47,626 bases of DNA from assembly GCF_004348425.1 (NCBI RefSeq), contig NZ_SMKK01000038.1, positions 1 through 47,626 of the forward strand, given 5' to 3'. Under the pieces are notes generated by a model. It searched no databases and was not told where the DNA came from. It was given only the letters and a program-made list of their open reading frames with translations. Shown in pieces: positions 1 to 6,906 of the stretch (position 1 is its first letter; each line of letters starts with the position of its first letter). The position numbers and the translations under genes are program-made. Source of the stretch: Actinomadura sp. 7K507 (GTDB lineage: Bacteria; Actinomycetota; Actinomycetes; Streptosporangiales; Streptosporangiaceae).

Positions 1-315
1 ACACCGCCCATCCGCGTCCGCAAGCGCGGCAAGCACCACCGCCCCTCCACCCCGGTCGCGCTGCCCGCCGACGTCACCCCCGCCGACCTGGAGTCCGCGG
101 ACGCCGGCACCGCCGTCATGCCCGCCCTCTCCCTCGCAGCCGCCCACCAGGCCGAGGACCGCGAGTTCTGGGGCCGCATCGCCCACCTCGAGGAGGACAG
201 CGAGCTCGCCTTCTGGAACTCCCTGCACGACGAAGTCAGCGACGACGAAGTCGACCACGGGGAATTCAGCGGGGCCGCACCCGCCTCGTACGCAAGCACG
301 CCAGGATTCCGCTAG
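1..315 (+). CDS. hypothetical protein, 3' part only
   Basis: Frame 1 is open from the first base to a TAG at 313-315, so this is the C-terminal 104 residues of a gene that starts before the window. The visible part opens with a basic stretch (RVRKRGKHHRP), then a proline/alanine linker and an acidic end (DEVSDDEVDHGEF). I see no catalytic motif and do not recognise the family. It ends 43 bp before the first tRNA. High GC at third positions supports real coding. Confidence 0.5.
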   Translation, partial: TPPIRVRKRGKHHRPSTPVALPADVTPADLESADAGTAVMPALSLAAAHQAEDREFWGRIAHLEEDSELAFWNSLHDEVSDDEVDHGEFSGAAPASYASTPGFR

Positions 316-358
316 AGTTGTCGGTGCAAGCCCGGAGGCCGACACCTCCGGTCCGCAC

Positions 359-431
359 GCGGACGTGGCTCAGTTGGTAGAGCATCACCTTGCCAAGGTG
401 AGGGTCGCGGGTTCGAATCCCGTCGTCCGCT
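359..431 (+). tRNA. tRNA-Gly (GCC)
   Basis: Cloverleaf read by eye. The 7-bp acceptor stem pairs GCGGACG (359-365) with CGTCCGC (424-430). The anticodon stem TCACC/GGTGA flanks the loop TTGCCAA with anticodon GCC at 392-394. The T-loop is GGTTCGAATCC. The discriminator base is U at 431 and no CCA is encoded. First of three tRNAs in a row. Confidence 0.97.
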
Positions 432-458
432 CTGAGGCCCCCGAACAGGCCTCGCTCT

Positions 459-529
459 GGTGGAGTGGCCGAGAGGCGAGGCAACGGCCTGCAAAGCCGT
501 GTACACGGGTTCAAATCCCGTCTCCACCT
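459..529 (+). tRNA. tRNA-Cys (GCA)
   Basis: The acceptor stem pairs GGTGGAG (459-465) with CTCCACC (522-528). The anticodon stem ACGGC/GCCGT encloses CTGCAAA with anticodon GCA at 491-493. The T-loop is GGTTCAAATCC. The U discriminator (529) is the expected identity base for tRNA-Cys. No encoded CCA. It lies 27 bp after tRNA-Gly and 5 bp before tRNA-Val, so the three are probably co-transcribed. Confidence 0.97.
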
Positions 530-534
530 CGCAA

Positions 535-609
535 GGGCGATTAGCTCAGTGGGAGAGCGCTACCTTGACACGGTAGAGGCCACTGGTTCAATCCCAGTAT
601 CGCCCACCA
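535..609 (+). tRNA. tRNA-Val (GAC)
   Basis: The acceptor stem pairs GGGCGAT (535-541) with ATCGCCC (599-605). The anticodon stem CTACC/GGTAG holds TTGACAC with anticodon GAC at 567-569. The discriminator is A at 606, and unlike the two preceding tRNAs the CCA end is encoded (607-609). A hairpin terminator and a 76-bp sequence repeated 12.66 kb away begin directly behind it, which makes this tRNA a candidate integration target. Confidence 0.97.
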
Positions 610-610
610 T

Positions 611-686
611 CGAATCCCCAGGTCAGGCACCATACCCGGCCTGGGGATCTTGCGTTCCGGGGGCCGTTGGACGCGGAATCGGGAGC
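611..686 (+). repeat. 76-bp direct repeat, left copy (candidate att-flank)
   Basis: This 76-bp block begins 2 bp after the CCA end of tRNA-Val and recurs at 13271-13346 in the same orientation with only two differences (positions 634 and 657), an offset of exactly 12,660 bp. It contains the terminator hairpin. Sequence outside the block is unrelated on both sides. The repeat does not include the tRNA 3' end, which is unusual for a classical tRNA att site, so its role as an attachment site is inference from the element remnants between the copies. Confidence 0.85.
616..646 (+). terminator. hairpin terminator behind tRNA cluster
   Basis: CCCCAGG at 616-622 pairs with CCTGGGG at 640-646 around a 17-nt loop, 7 bp after the end of tRNA-Val, with a short run ATCTTGCGTT behind it. 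The same hairpin occurs inside the right repeat copy. Confidence 0.65.
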
Positions 687-698
687 ACATCGGGAGCA
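679..698 (+). repeat. two TCGGGAGCA direct repeats
   Basis: TCGGGAGCA occurs at 679-687 and 690-698, 11 bp apart, at the end of the left 76-bp repeat. The right repeat copy keeps only the start of the first unit. Short head-to-tail repeats beside a tRNA can be integrase arm-type sites; that reading is speculative here. Confidence 0.3.
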
Positions 699-768
699 GA
701 CCGCTCCCCCGGCACGGGGAGGCCTGATACGCCGCCGGGGGCCCCGCCTGTGCCGGGCCGTTTCGCCA

Positions 769-1239
769 TCACCCATCGGATCGGGCAACGAGCCCCTCGA
801 GCCGCTCAAGAGACCTGCGTGACTCGCGCCTGACCCCGACCGGCACGACGGCGGCCATCGTCGGTACCCGTACACCTCCGGTGAGGGCTACGCGTGTGCG
901 CCCGTCGGGCTGGGCGGCCGCCGCCATGCCGATGATCAGGAACCGGCTCTGCAGCCAGCACCATCCGGGGCGGACGATCCCGCGCAGATGGGCGCGCTGA
1001 CCGAGCCTGCCACGGGCGTGGAGCTCGACCCGGTCGCCGGCTCGGGTGAGCACGCGAACGCGGTGCATGTCCGGCTGCACCGTGGTGAACCCGTTCTCGA
1101 AGTCGGTGAGGATCTCCCAGACCTGGTCCAGTGGGGCATTGACGACGCGTTCGCTCACCGCGGCGCCGGGCACGCCGGCGGCCATGGCACGGAGTCGGCG
1201 CACGGGGTCGACCGCGGCAGAAGGCCAAGTCGGGGTCAT
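769..1239 (-). CDS. SRPBCC family protein (polyketide cyclase/dehydrase type)
   Basis: A 156-residue protein with the SRPBCC (START-like) helix-grip pattern: an N-terminal segment VSERVVNAPLDQVWEILTDF, central strands (VRVLTRAGDRVELHARG) and a C-terminal helix (RRESRRSLERLEGLV). Members bind hydrophobic ligands in a deep pocket; no catalytic residues can be assigned. The ATG at 1239 overlaps the sigma factor's TGA (ATGA), implying translational coupling, so it is preferred over a GTG at 1248. It is the last gene of a three-gene minus-strand operon and may act on whatever the hydrolase/sigma pair responds to. Confidence 0.8.
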   Translation of the reverse strand: MTPTWPSAAVDPVRRLRAMAAGVPGAAVSERVVNAPLDQVWEILTDFENGFTTVQPDMHRVRVLTRAGDRVELHARGRLGQRAHLRGIVRPGWCWLQSRFLIIGMAAAAQPDGRTRVALTGGVRVPTMAAVVPVGVRRESRRSLERLEGLVARSDG

Positions 1240-1772
1240 GCGATCCACGCCTTCCTGAAGGACTCTCGGGCTCGGTGAAGTTGGGATTTCACGGTCCCGA
1301 CCGGCACGTCGAGCAGGGCAGCCGCATCGTCCTCGGTGAAGCCGTGCAGGTCACGCAGGACGAGCACGGCGCGATGCCGGGGACTCAGGCGCAAGAGCAC
1401 ATCCCGTATGTCGGCGGCGAGCTGCGGGTCGCCGCGTGCCGGTACCCGGTTCAGCGTCTCGTCGCCGGTGGGACGAGTCCGGGCATCTCGTTCGGCGTGG
1501 CGGACCGCTTCGCGGACCGCGATGGTGCGCACCCAGCCGAACAGCGCAGCGGGCTCACGCAACGACCGCAACGACCTCATCACCACGATCAGGGTGTCCT
1601 GAGCGGCGTCGGAGCCACTGTGGAGGGCGATCGACCCGCACACTCGTGCGACGTAGGGCGTGAGCATGTCGAGCAGGTCGCCCATCGCCAGGGTGTCACC
1701 CCTCTGCGCCGTCCGGACCAGGGTGACCGTGTCGATCGGGTCCTGTGCGGGATGGGGCCGATCAGTACCCAC
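1236..1772 (-). CDS. ECF-type RNA polymerase sigma factor
   Basis: A 178-residue sigma-70 family protein with only region 2 (about residues 15-85, LFGWVRTIAVREAVRH near its end) and region 4 (about 115-175, LSPRHRAVLVLRDLHGFT, then the helix-turn-helix VPVGTVKSQLHRARE). This is the two-domain layout of extracytoplasmic-function sigma factors. It starts with GTG, overlaps the upstream hydrolase by 11 bp and the downstream SRPBCC gene by 4 bp, so the three are one operon. No anti-sigma factor gene is adjacent; the N-terminally membrane-embedded hydrolase may be the sensor-linked partner, which is speculation. Confidence 0.9.
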   Translation of the reverse strand: MGTDRPHPAQDPIDTVTLVRTAQRGDTLAMGDLLDMLTPYVARVCGSIALHSGSDAAQDTLIVVMRSLRSLREPAALFGWVRTIAVREAVRHAERDARTRPTGDETLNRVPARGDPQLAADIRDVLLRLSPRHRAVLVLRDLHGFTEDDAAALLDVPVGTVKSQLHRARESFRKAWIA

Positions 1773-3228
1773 GCAGGAACTCTCTCATGTGCGCGTTCAC
1801 CTGGGACGGGCAATCGAGCGGCAGCCCGTGGCCGCAGCCGTCGAGGACGTGGAGCCGCACCGCCGGGAGCCGCTGTTCGAACGTCGCCGCGTACTCGACC
1901 GGGAGGATCGAGTCCTGGCTGCCCCACAGCACCAGCGTCGGTGTCGTCGTCCGCGGCATGGCGCGCTGGGTTTCGCTCCAGTCCAGCCGGGCTTCGAGCT
2001 CGTGGGTGGCTCGCACGTTGTCGGGGAACGTGCTCGGGACGGCGAGAGCGTTGATCAACGCTTGGCTGACCTTATCGGGGTTCACGAGGAGGCCGCGGAC
2101 GGCGCTTTCCAGCGAGGGGAGGCTTGATGACCCGAGCTGCGCCATGGCGAGGCCGACGACCGGGAGCTTGAGGATCTCCCATTCGACGGGGTCGGGGCGG
2201 TCCGCTCCCGACGGGGCGAGCAGCATCAGGCGGTCGACCCGGTCTGGGTGGGACTGGGCGTAGGCCAGCGCCCATCCGCCGCTCCAGGAGTTGCCGGCCA
2301 GGACGGTACGGGGGAGGCCGACCGCGTCGAGGTAGGTGTCGATCGCCCGGGTCATGCCGTTCAGGTCGAAGGTGAACTCCCGGTCGTGGAGCTCTGTGTA
2401 GCCCTGTCCGGGCAGGTCCACGACGTAGACGGTGTGCTCCGCCGAGAGTTCCGTGAGCTGCGGCGTCCATGCCGCGGCCCACGACGAGCCCGGCGACAGG
2501 AACACCACCGGCGACCCGGAGCCCTGTTTGACATGGTGGAACCGGGCCAACGGGGTGTCGACGAACGCCGATGCGGCCTGGCCGAGAATCGCTGTCGGGA
2601 CGTCCCGGCTCCGGGCCGTCGGCGAGAACGCGAAGGCCCCGAGCAGTGCCAGGGTCACCACGGCCACGGGCGCCCCGGCGGCTGCCGTCCGCGACCAGCG
2701 GGCCCCAGGACGGCAAGCCGCGGAGCGACCGGCCCCGGCGCCGAGGAGCCGGAGGCCGCAGCCGGCGAGGCCCAGACACATCGGCGTGTAGACGAGAAGG
2801 TTCATCCAGTAGAAGACACCTGGCGTATGGCCGAGGGCAGGCACGCACCACAGCAACCCGAGCAGGCCGCGGGTGAGCAGCCCGGCGGTGATGGCGAGCG
2901 TGCCCAGTTGCCAGAGCCACCCCAGCCGGTGTGCCCGTCCCAGACGCCCACGAGCCAGAACCAGCCCCGCCGCGACGATGAGCAGCCCGGCGAGCGGCAA
3001 GACGAGTCCGGGCCTGAAGTCGGAACCGAAGCCGAGGACGGCGCGGGAAAGGTCGTAGGAGTCGTCCGCAGGCCACACCGCTCCGGTGGCCCAGTACACG
3101 TGGACTGCGGCGTCGCAGAGAAGAACCGATGCCATGATCGTCGCCCAGAACGCGGCCCGGGCTCGCCACGGTGGCGAGCCCGGCGATCGACGGACCGCGG
3201 TGAACTGATCATCAGTGGTGAGCGCCAT
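1762..3228 (-). CDS. membrane-anchored alpha/beta hydrolase with DUF3995-like N-terminus
   Basis: About 488 residues in two parts. The first ~200 form five or so hydrophobic helices beginning AAFWATIMASVLLCDAAVHVY and include YWATGAVWP, which resembles the DUF3995 membrane domain. The rest is a classical alpha/beta hydrolase: oxyanion region FLSPGSSWAAAW, nucleophile elbow GNSWSGG, acid in LWGSQDSILP and a histidine in DGCGHGLPLDC. The active site should sit outside the membrane helices, on one membrane face. The ATG at 3228 is chosen; an in-frame GTG at 3264 is possible. First gene of the operon with the ECF sigma factor and SRPBCC protein. Substrate unknown. Confidence 0.85.
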   Translation of the reverse strand: MALTTDDQFTAVRRSPGSPPWRARAAFWATIMASVLLCDAAVHVYWATGAVWPADDSYDLSRAVLGFGSDFRPGLVLPLAGLLIVAAGLVLARGRLGRAHRLGWLWQLGTLAITAGLLTRGLLGLLWCVPALGHTPGVFYWMNLLVYTPMCLGLAGCGLRLLGAGAGRSAACRPGARWSRTAAAGAPVAVVTLALLGAFAFSPTARSRDVPTAILGQAASAFVDTPLARFHHVKQGSGSPVVFLSPGSSWAAAWTPQLTELSAEHTVYVVDLPGQGYTELHDREFTFDLNGMTRAIDTYLDAVGLPRTVLAGNSWSGGWALAYAQSHPDRVDRLMLLAPSGADRPDPVEWEILKLPVVGLAMAQLGSSSLPSLESAVRGLLVNPDKVSQALINALAVPSTFPDNVRATHELEARLDWSETQRAMPRTTTPTLVLWGSQDSILPVEYAATFEQRLPAVRLHVLDGCGHGLPLDCPSQVNAHMREFLRGY

Positions 3229-3803
3229 ACCCGACAGAGGACGTGGACGCCGCAAACGTTCCACTCGGTTCTAAGAACGCGACAGCCGCGTATCGGGTCA
3301 GGGGGCCGGTGCCCATGACAAGGGCCTCATCCAGCCCAACAGCTGAACCGAGGAACCGGGAGTCCTGATCGAGGTGCTCATCGGCTCGATCGGTGCCCTG
3401 CTGGTGCGGGCGTTCTGGTCGCTGCCGCTGCCCATGAGGAGGCGACGGGACTGGGTTTCGGAATCCTGCTGGACGCCACGATTCAGCCGGTACCAGGACG
3501 GCCCCAGTTTCATCCCGTACGCGAGCGGCGCCCCCGCGATGCTTGAGCCGGACTCACCGTCCTTCACATAAGCGGATGCCGACGCACTCGTGCTCGGCGC
3601 TGACATCGTTAGGCGCCCGCCGACGCCCAGGTGAGTTCGGCGTTCTGTTCAGCGAACCCGGCACCGGCCGCAACCGGTCATTACCTGAGGTGCGAGGGAG
3701 CCGGCGTGACGCCCGGCCGCCTTCGCGTTGTGTTGGCATCGCTGACCTGTGCGTCCCGGTGGGCGAACCGCGTCGATTTGCGCGGCACCGTAGCCGTTCG
3801 ACG
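3229..3803. other. gap without a convincing gene
   Basis: No frame here reads as a complete protein. At 3403-3486 one plus-strand frame gives a hydrophobic string ending GLGFGILLDATI, which resembles the last transmembrane segment of MMPL-type transporters, but nothing flanks it and downstream residues do not fit. If real, it is a tiny relic. The promoter of the minus-strand hydrolase operon should lie in 3229-3300; no strong boxes were recognised. Confidence 0.3.
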
Positions 3804-4073
3804 ATGAGGCCCAACGTCTACTACGAGACCGTCGCGGACGGGGACACGCAGTTCATCCCTGCCTGCACTCCCGGCCCGGACAACCCGACCTGCGACCCGC
3901 GCGGGGCAGGGAGCAAGCTCATCTCGACCGGTTCCCTCTCCTACACCCAGGGCGGTGCCACCATCGGCTCCGTGCACACCGAGTGCACCACGACCAGGAA
4001 GGTGGGAGCCGACTGCTGCCTCGTAGCAACCCGGCGGCTCACCCGTCCCACTTTCGCTGTTCAGGCAGGTTGA
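3804..4073 (+). pseudogene. fragment resembling an allene-oxide-cyclase/dirigent-like barrel protein
   Basis: The frame contains a stretch with alternating polar/hydrophobic strands: VADGDTQFIP, then KLISTGSLSYTQGGATIGS and VHTECTTTRKV. The pattern 'GD..., TGSL, GG..IG, CT.TR' is typical of dirigent/AOC-like secreted actinobacterial proteins. A signal peptide and the first strands are missing, and the end after CCLVATRRL drifts into non-family sequence, so I read it as a truncated relic. It may instead be a small cysteine-containing protein of its own. Low confidence. Confidence 0.3.
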
Positions 4074-4187
4074 TCATCCCGCGACCGGTGGGCCCGAGGT
4101 GCGTGTGCGGACTGGTTTCGGTGACGACGCCTGCGGGAATGGCGTCATCCGTCGCTTTCCTCGAATGCCCCTGGGAGGGGGTTGGTG

Positions 4188-4787
4188 ATGGGCATTGTGT
4201 CACCGGGTTTCCATGGCCGACGGCCCGGGACGGGTGTCAAGCTCCCTCCCGGCCAATACCTGACTGAGGACTTCCCGGTCCTGTCGGCCGGTCCAACGCC
4301 GCGCGTCGGCAAGGAAGACTGGAAGTTCACCGTCACGACCGAGACCGGGCGGGAGTACAGCTGGGACTGGCAGCAGTTCATGGAGCTGCCCAGCGAGACA
4401 CCGACCGTCGATATCCACTGCGTCACCAAGTGGTCCAAGCTCGGCACCCAGTGGGAAGGCGTGTCGCTGGACACCCTGCTGGCCGATGTGGACACCGCCG
4501 CCGACTACGCGCTCGCCCACTCCTATGGCGGCTACACCACCAACCTTCCGCTGGAGGACGTCCTGGACGGGCAGGCGTGGGTCGCCTACCGCTTCGACGG
4601 AGAAGATCTCCCCGCTGAGCATGGGGGCCCGGCCCGGCTGCTGGTACCGCACCTGTACTTCTGGAAGTCGGCCAAGTGGGTGCGCGGCATCCGCCTGCTC
4701 GATCAGGACGAGCCGGGCTTTTGGGAGACGGCCGGTTACCACGACTACGGGGACCCATGGCGCGAACAGCGGTACCAAGGCGACTGA
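4188..4787 (+). CDS. sulfite oxidase-like molybdopterin oxidoreductase (cytoplasmic)
   Basis: A 199-residue protein of the oxidoreductase molybdopterin-binding fold. The Moco-ligating cysteine is in VDIHCVTKWSK (about residue 78), preceded by a strand carrying WDWQQFMELP and followed by GYTTNLPLEDVLDGQAW and the C-terminal LYFWKSAKWVRGI motif. There is no dimerisation domain, signal peptide or membrane helix, so it is a short cytoplasmic YuiH-like form and its substrate is unknown. ATG 4188 is preferred, with GGGAGGGGG upstream; GTG 4185 is also possible. It overlaps the next gene by 31 bp; the flavoprotein downstream is its likely redox partner. Confidence 0.9.
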   Translation: MGIVSPGFHGRRPGTGVKLPPGQYLTEDFPVLSAGPTPRVGKEDWKFTVTTETGREYSWDWQQFMELPSETPTVDIHCVTKWSKLGTQWEGVSLDTLLADVDTAADYALAHSYGGYTTNLPLEDVLDGQAWVAYRFDGEDLPAEHGGPARLLVPHLYFWKSAKWVRGIRLLDQDEPGFWETAGYHDYGDPWREQRYQGD

Positions 4788-5497
4788 CCTGGCGCGTCGC
4801 CCGGCTCGCCGGGACGCGGATCGAGACGCCCACCGCCGAGACGCTGGTCTTCGACGTGCCGGGCTGGCCGGGCCACACGGCGGGCCAGCATGTCGACGTG
4901 CGGCTCACCGCCGAGGACGGCTACAGCACCCAGCGCAGCTACTCGATCGCCGCGCCGGCCGACGGCGACCGGGTCGAGCTGACCGTGCAACGCGTGCCGG
5001 ACGGCGAGGTTTCCTCCTACCTGGTCGGGGGCCTTTCGCACGGCGACCCGGTGGAGATCCGCGGGCCGGTGGGCGGCTGGTTCGTCTGGCGTCCCGCCGC
5101 CACGGCGCCGGTGTTGCTGGTCGCCGGCGGATCGGGGATCGTGCCGCTGATGGCGATGATCCGCGCCCGCGGGCAGGCCGGCAGCCGCACGCCGTTTCGG
5201 CTCGTCTACTCGGTGCGGACGCCCGCCGACCGGTACTACGCCGCCGAACTGCGCCGTGGAGCCCCCGGACTGGACGTCACCCACCTCTATACCCGCGAGG
5301 CGCCCGAAGGCCGGCGGCCACCCGGGCGGCTCATGGCCGCCGACCTGAACGCCCACGGCTGGCCCGCCGACTTCGAGCCGGACTGCTACGTCTGCGGCCC
5401 GACCGGTTTCGTGGAAACGGCCGCCGACGTGCTGCTGGCCCTCGGCCACGCCGCCCGCAAGATCAAGACCGAGCGATTCGGCCCGACAGGAGGCTGA
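4757..5497 (+). CDS. ferredoxin-NADP reductase-like FAD-binding oxidoreductase
   Basis: A 246-residue two-domain flavoprotein. The N-terminal FAD barrel has the RSYSIAA flavin motif at about 63-69. The NAD(P) domain begins with PVLLVAGGSGIVPLMAMI and ends with YVCGPTGFVETAADVL, the nicotinamide-facing loop of this family. There is no C-terminal 2Fe-2S domain, so electrons must pass directly to a partner protein. Its coding sequence begins inside the 3' end of the sulfite-oxidase-like gene, which argues that the two work together, moving electrons between NAD(P)H and the molybdenum centre. Confidence 0.9.
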   Translation: MARTAVPRRLTWRVARLAGTRIETPTAETLVFDVPGWPGHTAGQHVDVRLTAEDGYSTQRSYSIAAPADGDRVELTVQRVPDGEVSSYLVGGLSHGDPVEIRGPVGGWFVWRPAATAPVLLVAGGSGIVPLMAMIRARGQAGSRTPFRLVYSVRTPADRYYAAELRRGAPGLDVTHLYTREAPEGRRPPGRLMAADLNAHGWPADFEPDCYVCGPTGFVETAADVLLALGHAARKIKTERFGPTGG

Positions 5498-5499
5498 CG

Positions 5500-5763
5500 A
5501 TGATCGACGACTACGAGGACGGGAACGCGCTGGCCGGCCCGCTGAGCGAGATCCTCGCCTTCGACGTCACCACCGCCGACGCCCGCTGCGCGTGCTGCGC
5601 CCGCACCGGCCCGGTCGCGACCCTGCGTCTCTACACCCGCGCCCCGGGACTCGTCGCCCGCTGCCCCGCCTGCGAAGAGGTCGTCCTACGCATGGTCCGG
5701 ACACCGGAGGCCGCCTGGCTCGACATGCGCGGCATCACCGCACTGCGCATTCCCCTTCCCTGA
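5500..5763 (+). CDS. DUF6510-type zinc-ribbon protein
   Basis: An 87-residue protein starting 2 bp after the previous stop. It carries two cysteine pairs, RCACCARTG and ARCPACEEV, spaced like a zinc ribbon, and ends with DMRGITALRIPLP. Small proteins of this type travel with the sulfite-oxidase-like/FNR pair in many actinobacteria; the family assignment (DUF6510) is from memory of that context. Function unknown; a structural or assembly role in the three-gene redox module is plausible. Confidence 0.8.
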   Translation: MIDDYEDGNALAGPLSEILAFDVTTADARCACCARTGPVATLRLYTRAPGLVARCPACEEVVLRMVRTPEAAWLDMRGITALRIPLP

Positions 5764-5976
5764 TCTTGGGAACGCGGAAGCGAACAAGGCCATACCGCTG
5801 CGCTGAAAGGCCGGGAGCCGGAAGTCGGGCGGCGGCATGCCCCGCCGATCGTCTGCCTGACTTCTGCACACGCCGACACCGGCCGGATCAGGACATCGAC
5901 GGCGGTCATGACGCGTCGGGGGTTCAGGAAATGAGTACCCTCTCTGCAAGGATCCAGGCATCGCTCCCCGCCTGGG

Positions 5977-6015
5977 CTGAAAGACCGAGCCACGCACCGC
6001 CGCCCCCTGCGTGCT
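5977..6015 (+). repeat. degenerate direct repeat, copy 1
   Basis: The sequence from CTGAAAGACC to CTGCGTGCT matches 11696-11733 in about 34 of 39 aligned positions, in the same orientation, including the identical core CCACGCACCGCCGCCCC. Both copies lie in non-coding, remnant-rich sequence, one of them about 100 bp from the integrase relic. Confidence 0.6.
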
Positions 6016-6060
6016 CCCGTTGCTCCCGCCCGGAGCGGGGGGTGGCGGGAGCACGCAGGG
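6005..6060. repeat. 15-bp perfect inverted repeat with nested stem
   Basis: CCCTGCGTGCTCCCG (6005-6019) is the exact reverse complement of 6046-6060. The 26-nt loop holds a second stem, GCTCC/GGAGC. It could be a terminator or a protein-binding palindrome; there is no U-tract, so I cannot choose. Confidence 0.6.
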
Positions 6061-6189
6061 TTCCCGGACCGTCCTGAACGGGACCCTTCGGCAACCAAGT
6101 CTCCAGCACGTACCGCGCGAATGACTGCCTGCCGCGACGCAGGTCCACGCCACGCCCGCAGGATGTCAGTGCCCGCGCATAGCGTCGGC

Positions 6190-6880
6190 TCACCCCTGAA
6201 AGCCAACGACGACCCAGTTTCGGGCGGATCGACACCACGCTCACCGACCTGGGTCAGGGGTTGGAGTGGGAGAGTGTCTACCGGACACGACCCCGGATCA
6301 GGCTCACCTGCCCCGAGTGTGGCCACGGGCGTGCACGCCAAGCTGTCCCGGCGGCGGACACGGTACTTCACGCACAACCCGGCCGCTCGCCGCACTGCCA
6401 CCTGTCGGCCGAATCAGCCGATCACCACCTGCTCAAGCACGTGCTGGCCGAGGCGATCCGCCGCGCGGGCTGGTCGGCCGAATTAGAACTGCCGGCATCC
6501 GACGGATCCTGGCGGGCCGACGTGATGGCCACCTCCGCAGACGGCGACCGGATGGCATGGCGTGGGAGGCGCAGCTCTCACCGATCACCGACGCCGATAT
6601 CCAGATGCGCACCGACCACTACTACGACGACGACATCGACGTCTGCTGGGTCAGCCCCCGTGACCGCGTGCCGTGGATGTGCACGGTTCCCACGATCGCC
6701 GTGACCCGGCCGACCCGCCAACGGACGCCGAGCGGTGGATGGTGCACGACGGACCGACAAGGTTCGACTACACCCGCGGCAGTTGGGTCCAGGTCGACGA
6801 CGTCACCCTGCCCACCTTCGTGCGGTGGGTACTGGACCGCAACCTAGCCTTCCACCCCATCGGCCGCCGTTACCGCGAAT
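6190..6880 (+). pseudogene. CoiA-like competence protein, disrupted by frameshifts
   Basis: Piecing frames together gives one protein. Near 6220-6330 it reads RIDTTLTDLGQGLEWESVY and LTCPECGHG. Near 6335-6385 another frame gives VHAKLSRRRTRYFTHNP. Then HCHLSAESADHHLLKHVLAE and WRADVMATSADGDRMAW follow, then in a third frame WEAQLSPITDADIQMRTDHY and DIDVCWVSPRD, and finally RWMVHDGPTRFDY. This order (zinc-finger-like CPEC, HHLLKH helix, nuclease-like WEAQLSP) fits actinobacterial CoiA-family proteins with a restriction-endonuclease-like fold. At least three frame changes (about 6330, 6385, 6555, 6690) make it non-functional unless sequencing errors are responsible. Confidence 0.7.
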
Positions 6881-6906
6881 CCTGTGTGGCCGGTGATGGA
6901 CGCCGA

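Larger units (their letters stand above)
5764..6189. other. gap with hairpin and repeat, no gene
   Basis: No frame here has a convincing protein. The stretch holds a degenerate 39-bp repeat (5977-6015) shared with 11696-11733 and a long inverted repeat (6005-6060), both listed separately. It separates the redox module from the CoiA-like pseudogene. Confidence 0.5.

Noticed and set aside
3403..3486. Possible MMPL-type transporter end (GLGFGILLDATI)
   Set aside because: Only about 20 residues look right; flanking frames give no further membrane segments or family motifs, so it is mentioned only in the gap entry.
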